Assembly (NCBI GenBank): GCA_020718905.1
Contig: DYRD01000021.1
Coordinates: 1-33,733 of the forward strand
Source: Syntrophus aciditrophicus
GTDB taxonomy: Bacteria > Desulfobacterota > Syntrophia > Syntrophales > UBA8958
Direction: 5' to 3'
DNA length: 33,733 nucleotides
The translations under genes and the position numbers were made by a program. The notes below the pieces were generated by a model that saw nothing but the letters and a program-made list of their open reading frames with translations, searched no databases and was not told the origin of the DNA. Below, in pieces: positions 15,818-25,098 of this stretch; within the stretch, counting starts at the first letter, position 1; each line of letters starts with the position of its first letter.

Positions 15818-17242
15818 GTGGATTACAAAAAGATTGATCTATCAGTACCATACAAAGTCGCCGACATCGGTCTGGCCGACTGGGGACGCAAGGAAATGGA
15901 ATTGGCGGAAAATGAAATGCCCGGCCTGATGGCGGTCCGCAAAAAATACGGTCCCAAGAAACCCCTCCAGGGGAAAAAGATCATGGGCAGCCTGCACATG
16001 ACCATTCAGACGGCGATGCTCATCGAGACCCTCAAGGAACTGGGGGCGGATCTCCGCTGGGCCTCCTGCAATATCTTTTCGACCCAGGATCACGCCACCG
16101 CGGCTATTGCCAAAGCGGGTACGGCGGCCGTATTCGCCTGGAAGGGAGAGACCTTGGAGGAGTATTGGTGGTGCACGGAACAGGCGGTCACCTGGCCCGA
16201 CGGGTCGGGTCCCGAATTGCTCGTCGATGACGGCGGCGATGCCACGCTCTTGATCCATCAGGGCGTTAAGATTGAAAAGAATCCGGATCTCCTTAAGGAT
16301 ATCCCCGAGAACAAGGAATTTCGCATCATCATGGAGCGTCTTGCCCAGGGATATAAAAAGGACAAGCAGCGCTGGCAAAGGGTTGCGGCCCAAGTGATCG
16401 GTGTTTCCGAGGAAACAACGACGGGGGTGCACCGTTTATATCAGATGCAAAAAAACGGGGAACTCCTGTTTCCCGCCATCAATGTCAATGATTCGGTGAC
16501 AAAATCCAAATTCGACAACCTCTACGGCTGTCGCGAATCCCTTGTTGACGGTATCAAGAGGGCGACGGACGTCATGGTGGCGGGCAAGCTCGTGGTGATC
16601 TGCGGCTACGGCGATGTCGGCAAGGGATCGGCCCAGTCGATGAGAGGATTTGGCGCCCGGGTGGTCGTTACGGAAATCGATCCCATCTGCGCCCTCCAGG
16701 CGGCCATGGAAGGTTATGAAGTGGTAACCCTCGAAGATGTCGTAGCCAAGGCGGACATTTTTGTGACGGCAACGGGTTGTTGCGAGGTCATTTCCGGCGA
16801 CCACATGGAAAAGATGAAAGACGAAGCGATCATCTGCAATATCGGGCACTTTGATAGCGAGATCGCCATGCACTACCTGGAGAACAGCAACCAGTGCCGG
16901 AAACAAACGATCAAGCCCCAGGTGGATAAGTGGACCCTCGCCTCGGGCCGGTCGATCATTGTGCTGGCGGAAGGGCGGCTCGTCAATCTTGGTTGCGCCA
17001 CGGGCCATCCGAGTTTTGTCATGAGCAACAGCTTCACGAACCAGTGCCTGGCCCAGATAGAATTGGTGAAGAACAAGTATGAGCCGGGGGTGTACATTCT
17101 GCCCAAGATCCTCGACGAAGAGGTGGCGAGACTCCATTTGGGCCGGCTGGGAGCCCGGCTGACCAAGTTGACGAAAGCGCAGGCGGATTATCTCGGCATT
17201 GCCGCCAAAGGTCCCTTCAAGCCGGAGCAGTACCGCTACTAA
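15818..17242 (+). CDS. ahcY: Adenosylhomocysteinase (S-adenosylhomocysteine hydrolase)
   Basis: AhcY hydrolyses S-adenosylhomocysteine to adenosine and homocysteine with a bound NAD. The GTG start at 15818 has an ideal AGGAGG four bases ahead and gives 474 aa beginning [19 protein letters not shown]; an ATG at 15800, two codons ahead of that AGGAGG, would add six residues. Substrate and NAD motifs are complete: [10 protein letters not shown] (57-66), [38 protein letters not shown] and the NAD-binding [10 protein letters not shown] (263-272). The C-terminus KPEQYRY is conserved in the family. It belongs with metK. Adenosine released here could feed the adenosine deaminase encoded at 23499, though that protein appears secreted. 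Confidence 0.98.
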   Translation: MDYKKIDLSVPYKVADIGLADWGRKEMELAENEMPGLMAVRKKYGPKKPLQGKKIMGSLHMTIQTAMLIETLKELGADLRWASCNIFSTQDHATAAIAKAGTAAVFAWKGETLEEYWWCTEQAVTWPDGSGPELLVDDGGDATLLIHQGVKIEKNPDLLKDIPENKEFRIIMERLAQGYKKDKQRWQRVAAQVIGVSEETTTGVHRLYQMQKNGELLFPAINVNDSVTKSKFDNLYGCRESLVDGIKRATDVMVAGKLVVICGYGDVGKGSAQSMRGFGARVVVTEIDPICALQAAMEGYEVVTLEDVVAKADIFVTATGCCEVISGDHMEKMKDEAIICNIGHFDSEIAMHYLENSNQCRKQTIKPQVDKWTLASGRSIIVLAEGRLVNLGCATGHPSFVMSNSFTNQCLAQIELVKNKYEPGVYILPKILDEEVARLHLGRLGARLTKLTKAQADYLGIAAKGPFKPEQYRY

Positions 17243-17277
17243 CAACCACGCCCGCAGCGGGCTCAATACAAAATATA

Positions 17278-17322
17278 AATCCCCCCATCCCCCTTTTGCA
17301 AAGAGGGATGGGGGGATTTTTT
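17278..17322 (+). terminator. Strong intrinsic terminator after ahcY
   Basis: AATCCCCCCATCCC (17278-17291) pairs perfectly over 14 bp with GGGATGGGGGGATT (17305-17318). CTTT (17293-17296) and AAAG (17300-17303) extend the stem inside the loop. Six Ts follow (17317-17322). The AT-rich sequence before the stem may let it work in both directions. Similar C-run/G-run palindromes occur repeatedly in many deltaproteobacterial genomes, so it may also be a dispersed repeat copy. Confidence 0.9.
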
Positions 17323-17400
17323 ATATTGAATGGGAAAGATTATTTGCGGAGTAAAAGAATAAAGTGCAACCAAAGATAAAATATTGTATACTAGTAAGGC

Positions 17401-17616
17401 ATGAAGATCAGCGTCGATCTTCGATCAAAGGGCCGATCCCGTTTCGAGTGGGCACCGAGGAGGTCGAGAATGACCGTGGTCGAGTCGAGGGGCAGCAGGG
17501 GTGTGTCGGCCCCCTATACCCATGCCAAGAACCAGAGACTGCTGATACGGATGGTCATCGCGAACGACGAGCGCGTTGTAGAGCTCAGGGTCTGCAAAGG
17601 ATGGGGCTATGAGTAA
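17401..17616 (+). CDS. Possible small ORF ahead of the hexokinase gene
   Basis: A 71-codon frame beginning MKISVDLRSKGRSRFEWAPR, rich in Arg and Ser, which overlaps the hexokinase start by eight bases (ATGAGTAA). I do not recognise it. It has only a weak AAGG site before the ATG, a TATACT hexamer at 17387-17392 without a -35 partner, and composition not clearly like a folded protein. It could be a small co-translated protein or just untranslated leader of the hexokinase message. Confidence 0.2.
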   Translation: MKISVDLRSKGRSRFEWAPRRSRMTVVESRGSRGVSAPYTHAKNQRLLIRMVIANDERVVELRVCKGWGYE

Positions 17617-18973
17617 AGACAACTTGAATGCTCTTGATGGTTTTATTTCTCACCTTGACAGTATCTTTTCCGTAACCAGTTACGATGCTCGGGAGATCAT
17701 CGCTACTTTCCACCTGGAAATGGGCTCTGGACTGGCAGGAACGAAAAGTTCCCACAAAATGATCCCTTCTTTTGTCGGCCCGCCAAGGGGAAAGGAAAAA
17801 GGGAGGTATCTTGTCCTTGATCTGGGTGGAACGAACATCAGGGTCCTGGCCGTGGAGCTTGATGGAAAAGGAAATACAACCCTTTCCGCAGGCAGTAGAT
17901 TTGTCATTCCTCAGGAGATGATGTGCGGTACAGGTGACGAACTATTTGATTACATAACAGATTGTATCCAGGTATTTTATGGTCAGCATTGTGTCGGCAG
18001 GCAACGGACCTACGATCTTGCCTTTACCTTCTCTTTTCCCGTAGAACAACGCTCGCTTGTTTCGGGAAAACTCATCGGCTGGACAAAAAAATTCACTGCC
18101 TATGGCGTGGTGGGCAAAGATGTCGTGGTGTTGCTCTCCGAGGCGCTGCAGCGCAAAGAGATGGGATTTATAAACGTGGTGGCATTGGCCAATGATACCG
18201 TGGGAACGCTTGTGGCCAAATGTTATTCTGATCCTTCCTGTGATATGGGCGTCATCCTTGGTACGGGAACAAACGCCTGCTATCGGGAAAAGGCTGCCCG
18301 TATCCTGAAGTCTCCAGGGCTTGCCCCTTTAGGAGAGATGATCATTAATATTGAGTGGGGGGACTTCAGTCAACTTAAGATGAATATTTATGATCAGGAC
18401 CTGAACCGCGCCTCCCATAACGTTGACAAACAGCAGTTGGAAAAGATGGTTTCGGGGATGTACCTGGGTGAAATCGCCAGACGGGTTATCGTTGAGATGA
18501 TGACTCAGGGACTGCTTTTCAGGGAGGCAAGTCCGTCTGCTTTTTCAAAGGAATACATGCTGCACACGGAGCACCTGTCTTTGGTAGCCAGGGGATATGA
18601 CTTTTTCGCAGACTTTGGTCTCCGGGATGTTTCGGAAGTGGACAGAAGTACGATCCGGGAACTATGCCGCATTATTTCCACCCGATCTGCCAAGATAGCC
18701 GGCGCGGCAATTGCCGCAGTCGTTGCCTGGATGTATGTAAATATTGAGTCTTATCATACCATTGCGATTGATGGGGCCCTCTTTGAAAAATATCCGGGAT
18801 ATCAAGATCATATAGAGGGAATCCTGCGTGAATTGTTTGGAGAGCGCGCCAAAAGAATAAAACTCGCGCTTGTCAGGGATGGGTCGGGAATTGGTTCCGC
18901 CATTATCGGCGCCATAGCGGTATCTGACCGCCCAAGTGGCAGCGGGCATGATTCCGGTAGGCATCGAAGCTGA
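17609..18973 (+). CDS. Eukaryotic-type hexokinase
   Basis: Hexokinase phosphorylates hexoses with ATP. This 454-residue protein belongs to the family typical of fungi and animals rather than to the usual bacterial ROK or Glk glucokinases. Motifs in order: LDLGGTNIRV phosphate loop (70-79), FTFSFPVEQ (139-147), the sugar loop LIGWTKKF (155-162), ANDTVGT with catalytic D196 (194-200), GVILGTGTNACY (214-225), NIEWGDF with the sugar-binding Glu (247-253) and SGMYLGE (282-288). Both the small and large hexokinase domains are present and the length matches a single yeast-type unit. An AAAGGA site precedes the ATG. The next gene is a broken sugar transporter. Horizontal origin is inferred from family distribution; a phylogeny would be decisive. 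Confidence 0.92.
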   Translation: MSKDNLNALDGFISHLDSIFSVTSYDAREIIATFHLEMGSGLAGTKSSHKMIPSFVGPPRGKEKGRYLVLDLGGTNIRVLAVELDGKGNTTLSAGSRFVIPQEMMCGTGDELFDYITDCIQVFYGQHCVGRQRTYDLAFTFSFPVEQRSLVSGKLIGWTKKFTAYGVVGKDVVVLLSEALQRKEMGFINVVALANDTVGTLVAKCYSDPSCDMGVILGTGTNACYREKAARILKSPGLAPLGEMIINIEWGDFSQLKMNIYDQDLNRASHNVDKQQLEKMVSGMYLGEIARRVIVEMMTQGLLFREASPSAFSKEYMLHTEHLSLVARGYDFFADFGLRDVSEVDRSTIRELCRIISTRSAKIAGAAIAAVVAWMYVNIESYHTIAIDGALFEKYPGYQDHIEGILRELFGERAKRIKLALVRDGSGIGSAIIGAIAVSDRPSGSGHDSGRHRS

Positions 18974-18993
18974 ATTTGCCAAGGGAGGAAGAT

Positions 18994-20277
18994 ATGATCT
19001 CAGGCTACAAGCCCATTGTTTTTTATATCTGTGGAACGGCGGCACTGGGCGGTTTGCTCTTTGGCTTGGACCAGGGATTTATCGCCAATTCCCTGCCGAC
19101 GATCCGGAAGGTCTACGGCCTCGACATTAAGGGCGCGGAACATTACTCAGCCATTATGGCAACGGGTGGTGTAATCGGCGCCCTTCTCTCCGGAATCTTT
19201 GCGAGGTATCTGGGCCGAAAAAGGAGCCTGGTGCTGTCTGGTTTTATCTTTTGTGCTGCTTCCCTTGTCTCGGCAATCCTTCCCCCCCTGGCGGTTTTGT
19301 TCACCTGACCATTGGTATCTTTCTAATTTCGGCAACCAATGTCTTTATTGCCAAGTGGATTGCGAACCCCCAAACAGCGCTTCCCCTCATGTTTGCCGTC
19401 ATTGTTTTGTTTGCCGGTCTCATGTTTGCAGGTAGTATCTTTCTGCCTGAGAGTCCACGGTGGCTCATGCTCAGAGGAAGAAAAGATCAGGCAATGGAGG
19501 TTCTCCAAAAAACTCTCAATACTCCTGAGGATGTCCAACTTGAAATCAAAGATATCGAGGGTGCCTTGGGCAACCAAGGCACTCAGGTGGGCATCTTGTT
19601 TAAAGGCTATTTTATCAAGATTTTGTTGGTCGGAATTCTCCTCCAGATGTTCCAGCAGCTTGTGGGAATCAATTTGATGATTTACTATGCCCCGACCATT
19701 TTCGGATATGCAGGATTGACCGGTATTATCGCGATGATGACCGTGCCGACGGTCAATGTGCTTTTCACCTTTCCCGCTATTCGGCTCGTAGAAAAATGGG
19801 GCCGCAAGAAACTCTTGTACATTGGCGCCCTATGCATGTTCGTAAGCATGGTTGCCGCAGGTGTAGCTTTTACCATGATCGGCAATCAGCCTGACCCGGC
19901 AATGCTTGAACCAGCTCCCAAGTTCATCCTTATTTGCAGCGGTAATCTTCTATATCTTCGGCTTTGCCGTATCATGGGGACCGGTGGCTTGGCTTGTATG
20001 TTCGGAAATATTTCCCTTGCAGGGTCGTGAACTGGGGATGATGGTGACAACTATGGTGAACTGGACCTTTGCGGGGTTATTGATGGATAACGTCCTCACC
20101 TTCATGCAGATTCACGGGAACGCTTCAATCTTTTTCCTTTTTTCTTTCTTTTGCGTCCTGGCTGTCGTCTTCGTCGCGGCTTTTGTTCCGGAGACAAAGG
20201 GAGTGACTCTCGAGCAGATTGAGGTAAATCTCAGGTCCGGGAAAAAGATGAGATCTTTGGGAGATGTGCCACGATGA
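18994..20277 (+). pseudogene. MFS sugar transporter (sugar-porter family), deleted and frameshifted
   Basis: The remains of a 12-helix sugar:proton symporter or facilitator. ATG 18994 (MISGYKPIVFY) follows a GGGAGG site. TM1-TM3 with GRKRSL read normally to LPPLAVLF, then a stop at 19306. Another frame resumes at LTIGIFLISATNVF (TM5), so TM4 and its flanks, about 40-60 residues including the conserved R-x-x-x-G helix, are missing. FLPESPRWLML, QQLVGINLMIYYAPTIF and VEKWGRKK follow. The loop AGLTG/IIAMM is a few residues short. A second frameshift near 19930 returns to the first frame for SWGPVAWLVCSEIFPLQGRE and the C-terminal VPETKGVTLEQIE. Lying directly after hexokinase, it was probably its uptake partner. 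Loss of TM4 makes function very unlikely. Confidence 0.9.
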
Positions 20278-20353
20278 TGCCCAATGTATGAGCAAGATCA
20301 GCCTCATTAACAAAAATAACAAGCAAATATTACCCTACGAATTAGGGGGCGAA

Positions 20354-21436
20354 TCAGGTGTTGACCCGCCGGATCATGTAATACGCCGCCACGCTGAAAA
20401 GCAGGTTGGGAATCCATGCCGCCAGGAGGGGGTAGAGGGTTCCCGACCTGCCCAGGGAGAGGGAGAAAGCAAACACCAGCCAGTATGAAAACCCGATGAT
20501 GACCCCGGCGCCGATGCTTTGCGCCACGCCACCGCTCCGCTCCGAACGCAGGGAAAAGCTGATCCCGATTACGAGGAGGATGATGCTGACGAAGCTGAAG
20601 GCCAGTTTTCCGTGGAGATCCACCAGGTAGCGGGTGGCGTCATAGCCTTGGGATTGCAGTTTGCGAATATACGGATAAAGTTCAAAGAATCCCATTTTGT
20701 CGGCTTCCTTTTGGACCTTCTTGAAGTCTGCCGGTTTTTCCGGAATATTAATTACTTGAGAAGCTACCTTATCCAGCTTGGGAACTCCGCCCCCGTCTTT
20801 CATCGAGGCGATGAGCACATTCTGAAAAATCCATTTCCCTTCCTGCCACTGCGCCTTTTCCGCATCAATTCTTTGGAGAAGACGGAATTTTGGATCCAGA
20901 TAGTAAATCGTTATTCCATGGAGGGCGTTGTTTTGCACATCAAGCATGCGGAAATTATAAATGGCCCGATTGCCCCGGTACCAGATCTCATTCTGTTTGA
21001 ATATCCCCATTGATTCCTGCTTCTGGACCTCTACGAGGCGGACGTGTTCGGCCTGCTGGAAGGCCCGGGGCGTAATGAGCTCACTGAACAGGAAAAGGGC
21101 GATACTGACGACGATACAAATGAGCAACAGGGGGAAAGCGAGGCGGTAAAAACTCACCCCGTTGGCCTTGATGGCCACGATCTCGTTATTTTTTGACAGG
21201 GTGCCGAAGGTCATGAGGGTTGCGAGGAGGATGACCGCCGGGGTCGTCTGAGAAACGATCGTGGGGATCATGAAAAAGAAGTGGGAAGCCATCTGGACAA
21301 TGGTGGTGTTATTACTCATAAACATGCGGATCTTGCCAAAAAAGTCGATGATGAGATAAATCGAAATGATGGACAGGAGAATGAGGAAGAACAATTTCAG
21401 GTATTCCTTGATAATATAACGGTCCAGGATCTTCAT
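20354..21436 (-). CDS. lptG: LptG, LPS export ABC transporter permease
   Basis: LptG pairs with LptF in the inner-membrane LptB2FG complex, which extracts lipopolysaccharide and passes it to LptC/LptA. The 360-residue protein has three N-terminal hydrophobic segments (about 12-32, 52-75, 95-118), a periplasmic beta-jellyroll region (about 125-270, including IWYRGNRAIYNFRML) and three C-terminal helices ending in ...AAYYMIRRVNT. The cytoplasmic stretch ATLMTFGTLSKNNEIVAIKANGVS is the classic family motif (coupling helix region), and GISFSLRSERSGG is the other. It starts ten bases after the lptF stop. The gene converges on the broken transporter. The genes for LptB, LptC and LptA are not in the window. 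Confidence 0.95.
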   Translation of the reverse strand: MKILDRYIIKEYLKLFFLILLSIISIYLIIDFFGKIRMFMSNNTTIVQMASHFFFMIPTIVSQTTPAVILLATLMTFGTLSKNNEIVAIKANGVSFYRLAFPLLLICIVVSIALFLFSELITPRAFQQAEHVRLVEVQKQESMGIFKQNEIWYRGNRAIYNFRMLDVQNNALHGITIYYLDPKFRLLQRIDAEKAQWQEGKWIFQNVLIASMKDGGGVPKLDKVASQVINIPEKPADFKKVQKEADKMGFFELYPYIRKLQSQGYDATRYLVDLHGKLAFSFVSIILLVIGISFSLRSERSGGVAQSIGAGVIIGFSYWLVFAFSLSLGRSGTLYPLLAAWIPNLLFSVAAYYMIRRVNT

Positions 21437-21446
21437 AGTTGCATGA

Positions 21447-22586
21447 TCATTTGGTTTTCTTGAAAAGGTTCGGCCAGCGGGGTTTTTCTTCCGCCGTCCG
21501 GAAAAATAGATATATTCCCGCGATTCCCAGGAGGATATTCGGGGTCCACGTGCCGATAAAAGGCGTTAGCTGTCCCGTTTCGGCGAGGGCTTCCCCTCCT
21601 AGGCGGATGAGATAGTAGATGAGGACCACTACGAGGCCGATGGAAAATCCCCAGAATTTAGCCGTGCGGTGCTTCCGGATGCCGAGGGGGATGCCGAGGA
21701 GGCAGAAAACCACCGTCGAGACGGGAATGGACAGCTTCTTGTGGATTTCGATGGCCAATTCCCGCAGATCCGTACCCTTGATCGTTTTATCCTGCATGCG
21801 CTTGATAATTTCCACGGTGGTCATTTCCGTACTGGCCTTGGTCTTGGCCTTCTCTTCCGTTATCGCCGCGCCCATATCCAGTTTGATGTCATAGCGGGCA
21901 AAGTCCATCTTACGATAATTCTTAAGATCCCGGTCCACACCGTGAGTGGCTCCATCCTCCAGGCACAGCGTGACGGTCATGACATTGGGGTTGGCGACCA
22001 GATAGCCCCTGGCGGCGATGATGGAAGACTGATCTTCTTGGTCGCGAGTGTCGGAGATGAGCACCCCTTCCATATAATCTCCGCTGACGGGTATCTTGTC
22101 GGCGTAAAGAAGGATCCCCTTGAAGTCATCGTTGAAAACCTTTTCCTTGATGCCGGCACTGGCCTTTTGCCTGGCAACGCTGAAAAGGAGGAGCTTGGTG
22201 GCGTAGTTGCCCTCGGGGACGAGAAAATAGCTCGTTACCGCCGTCAGAAAAAAGGTCGCAACGGTGGCCAGGAGGATGGGTTTGGAGATCTCGTAGAGGC
22301 TCATTCCCGACGCCTTCATGACGATTAGTTCATTATCGCTGGAAAGGCGTCCGAGGCCCATCATGATGGCTACAAAGAGGGAGATGGGAATGGTGAACAG
22401 GAGAAAGGAGGGCATCAGGTAAATGATCATCAACAGGATGTCGAATACGCGGATACCCTTGTTGACCATGAGATCCATGAGTTGGAGGATCTTCCCCATG
22501 AGGAGGACAAAGGTCAGAATGAAGAGGATCATGAAAAAAGGGAAGACGATCTCTTTCAGGATGTAGCGATGGATGATCTTTTTCAT
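21447..22586 (-). CDS. lptF: LptF, LPS export ABC transporter permease
   Basis: The partner permease of LptG, 379 aa. It has the same layout: N-terminal helices, the coupling-region motif MMGLGRLSSDNELIVMKASGMS, a periplasmic jellyroll region (about 120-270) and C-terminal helices with STVVFCLLGIPLGIRKHRTAKFWGFSIGL, where LptF-type proteins carry G-I-P-L-G-x-x-x-R. Order lptF-lptG is the usual one. It begins 15 bases after the stop of the crotonase-family gene, with an AGAGG site close to the ATG. LptF and LptG together are strong evidence for an LPS-bearing outer membrane. Confidence 0.96.
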   Translation of the reverse strand: MKKIIHRYILKEIVFPFFMILFILTFVLLMGKILQLMDLMVNKGIRVFDILLMIIYLMPSFLLFTIPISLFVAIMMGLGRLSSDNELIVMKASGMSLYEISKPILLATVATFFLTAVTSYFLVPEGNYATKLLLFSVARQKASAGIKEKVFNDDFKGILLYADKIPVSGDYMEGVLISDTRDQEDQSSIIAARGYLVANPNVMTVTLCLEDGATHGVDRDLKNYRKMDFARYDIKLDMGAAITEEKAKTKASTEMTTVEIIKRMQDKTIKGTDLRELAIEIHKKLSIPVSTVVFCLLGIPLGIRKHRTAKFWGFSIGLVVVLIYYLIRLGGEALAETGQLTPFIGTWTPNILLGIAGIYLFFRTAEEKPRWPNLFKKTK

Positions 22587-22601
22587 GATCCTCTCTATAG
22601 T

Positions 22602-23318
22602 TTACATCATTAATTTCAGCGGTTCGATGTATTCGGGGTCTTCCTTGTCCATGATCTCGACGATGTGTTGGTGCATGCGCCTTTTCATCTCTCCGAAAAC
22701 GGGGCGCTTTTTCTTGAAGGTCTTGGCGAAGGCCACGGATTCTTTCATCAGTTCATCATGATCGGCACAGGCTTTGGTAACGATGTTGTGCGCTTCCAGT
22801 TCCTTGGCGTCCATGCGCCTGCCGCTGAATACCGCCTCTTCGAACTTGTAATAAGGCAGGGCCTTTTTCAGGAGGGCGAACATGCCCGGCAGGAAGGGGA
22901 TGCTGATATCGACTTCGGGAAAGCAGAAGAAGCCCTTGTCCGATTTCATGAAGCGAAAATCACAGGCGCAGGCCATGATGCTGCCGTCGCCGAAAGCATG
23001 ACCGCCGATCGCGGCGACGACGGGCATGGGGAAGAGAAGGATTTTCTTGAAGATTTTGTTCAGTCCGTACATAAAGTCCTTGATGGCCTGAAAATCCTTC
23101 TTGTTGAAAACATCCAGCAGCCAGGGCAGGTCGATTCCCTGGGACCAGTTCTTGGGGTCGTTGGAGGCAATAACGACCGCCGAGATTTCCTCATCTGCCT
23201 CAATCTCGTCGAAGGCTTTTAAAATGGCTTCGATAAACAGCGGGTTATGCCTGTTTTCACCGTTAGTCATCGTAAGGATTGCGACGTTTTCGTCTTTTGT
23301 CCATTCCAGTATCGCCAT
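22602..23318 (-). CDS. Enoyl-CoA hydratase/isomerase family protein, probably delta3-delta2-enoyl-CoA isomerase-like
   Basis: A 238-residue crotonase-fold protein acting on acyl-CoA. Oxyanion-hole elements are WSQGIDLPWL (58-67) and AAIGGHAFGDGS (102-113). The first catalytic Glu of enoyl-CoA hydratases (the G-C-E-L position) is replaced: the segment reads GHAFGDGSIMACACD. The second, E135 in FPEVDISIPF, is kept. One retained Glu in an F-P-E-V-D-[IL] setting resembles delta3,delta2-enoyl-CoA isomerases, so double-bond shifting is more likely than hydration; substrate unknown. A GGAGG site lies eight bases before the ATG. It heads the operon with lptF and lptG, which have no obvious metabolic link. 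Confidence 0.82.
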   Translation of the reverse strand: MAILEWTKDENVAILTMTNGENRHNPLFIEAILKAFDEIEADEEISAVVIASNDPKNWSQGIDLPWLLDVFNKKDFQAIKDFMYGLNKIFKKILLFPMPVVAAIGGHAFGDGSIMACACDFRFMKSDKGFFCFPEVDISIPFLPGMFALLKKALPYYKFEEAVFSGRRMDAKELEAHNIVTKACADHDELMKESVAFAKTFKKKRPVFGEMKRRMHQHIVEIMDKEDPEYIEPLKLMM

Positions 23319-23399
23319 AGCATATTCCTCCCTGAGGTAGTTTTTGGTAGCCGGCCATTGCCCATTCCCGAGCCTGGAAGTCAGTTAGCACAATAGACT

Positions 23400-23477
23400 T
23401 GATATTTCAATCAGCTAAAATGGCGATAATCCATTTGACAATTTCCGCCCCCCAAGGATAAAAAGTTGGCCATGAAA
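23400..23477 (+). repeat. Upstream element, copy A (promoter-like), before the adenosine deaminase gene
   Basis: This 78-base stretch matches 30596-30671 almost throughout, including the shared core GATAATCCATTTGACAATTT. TTGACA (23435-23440) with an 18-base spacer to TAAAAA (23459-23464) is a plausible sigma-70 promoter. TTGATATTTCAA (23399-23410) is palindromic. A four-codon frame (ATG at 23472) lies just after. The gap 23319-23498 is the divergent promoter region with the crotonase gene. Confidence 0.65.
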
Positions 23478-23498
23478 GTTCTGTGAAAGGAATATCCG

Positions 23499-25050
23499 AT
23501 GAAGATTAAAACACTTGTGATGTTGATTTGCTTGCTGTCTTTCGGGGTCGCCGATGCGCGCGAAATGAAAGCCAAAAAAACAGCCCCCCCGAGCAACTAT
23601 GGGACAACGAACCAGTATTACTCCCAGTTGATCTCGGGGGGGACCCCCGACGTCGCAGAGCTTAATCTGTTTGCAAACATGCTGCCTAAAGGCGGCGATA
23701 TCCATCATCATTACTCGGGAGCGATCTATGCAGAGACTTATCTGGATTGGGTCGGGGAAAAAAATTACTGCATTTACCGTGAAAGCGATGGGCAACTGAA
23801 GGCGCAGAAGTATCGTATCGAGATCAAGCCTGCCGCCGAGCTTGCCGAAGGGGCCGTCAAAATATGCATCAGCGCCGATGCGGTTCGCAGGGACAATGCC
23901 TTCTACCGGGAATTACTCATGCGCTGGTCTGACAAAGACTTCAGCAACCACTATCACGAGCAACCCGCGCCGGATCAGCAGTTTTTCGACACCTTCGCTT
24001 TTTTCGGCCCCGTTTCGAACGCCGCCTTCCAGGACGGTTTGCAGTCCCTCAAAGACCGCGCCAAGGCCGAGAATGTCCAGTATATAGAGACGATGCTGAA
24101 AAAGCCTCCCGACATCGCCAACCCTCACCTGGCTAAATTAATCAACGACCTGAAAACGGAAGCCACGGAGGACGATACGGAGGCGGTCTTGAGTGAATGT
24201 GCCGACTTTATGGATGGGGATGCCGCTGCCAAGGCGAAGATCGACGACTATGTCAAAAGTTTGGAAGAGGTTGCCGCGGGCATCTATGACGCCGCGTTCA
24301 AGCTCCGCTTCCAGGCCTATGTGTCGCGCAACAACGCTCCCGCAAAGGTATTCTCCGGTTTGTATGCCGCCTTTGCCGCCGCAAAATCCAGTAATCTTAT
24401 CGTTGGTGTCAACATTGTCGGTCCGGAGAACGGTCATGTTGCCATGCGCGACTACTCACTCCATATGCAGATGTTTCGTTTTTTGAATCAGCGCTTTCCA
24501 GGGGTTAAGCTCTCCCTCCATGCCGGCGAGCTGGTATTGGGGATGGTTCCCCCCGAGGGTTTGAAGAGCCATGTCCGTGAAGCCGTGGAGATAGCTATGG
24601 CGGACCGGATCGGGCATGGTGTGGATTATTGCGCATGAGACGGATCCCGACGAGCTGCTGGAAGTACTGAAGGAGCGCAAGGTCGCCATCGAGGTGACTC
24701 TGACCAGCAACGCTTTTATCCTCGGGGTGAAAAACGAGGCTCATCCCGTACAGATGTATCGGTATCATAACGTGCCCTTCGTAATTTCCACCGACGATCC
24801 CGGCGTGTCCCGCAGCAGTTTGAGCAACGAATACCTTTTATTTATGGTCCGGTATCGCCCCTCCTATGACGAACTGAAAAAAGTGGCCTACAACAGTATC
24901 CGCTATTCTTTTTTGAGTGAGAGTGAAAAGGTCGAAGAGATCAAATCACTGGATAAACGCTATGCCAATTTCGAAGCCAGGATAGCAAAAATGGCGGGTT
25001 ACGGGCGGGCAGGCAGCTCCCCTGGCGCGCGCAGGAGCCGTGGCCGTTAA
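23499..25050 (+). pseudogene. Secreted ADGF-like adenosine deaminase, interrupted by a one-base insertion
   Basis: The frame starts with an AAAGGA site and a signal peptide (MKIKTLVMLICLLSFGVADA, then REM). A metallo-deaminase with all family ligands is spread over two frames: DIHHHYSGA (67-75), LSLHAGEL, DRIGHGVD, and in the second frame IAHETDPDELL and STDDPGVSRSSLSNEY. The break is at 24627: deleting one T in GTGGATTATTGCG joins GHGVD directly to IAHETD. The joined product would be 516 aa, close to the secreted ADGF/ADA2 type, longer than cytosolic Add. It would turn periplasmic or external adenosine into inosine. A single-base error or a real mutation cannot be told apart here. Confidence 0.85.
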
Positions 25051-25098
25051 GCTGATCCTGTCAATGGACCGATAAGTCGATCAGCCGGTATAAACGCT

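Noticed and set aside
23399-23410. FNR/CRP-type box in TTGATATTTCAA
   Set aside because: The half-sites are spaced two bases closer than the TTGAT-N4-ATCAA consensus, so only an unspecified palindrome is claimed.
25051-25085. Inverted repeat GCTGATC/GATCAGC after the adenosine deaminase gene as a terminator
   Set aside because: The 7-bp stem has a 21-base loop and no T-tract on either strand.
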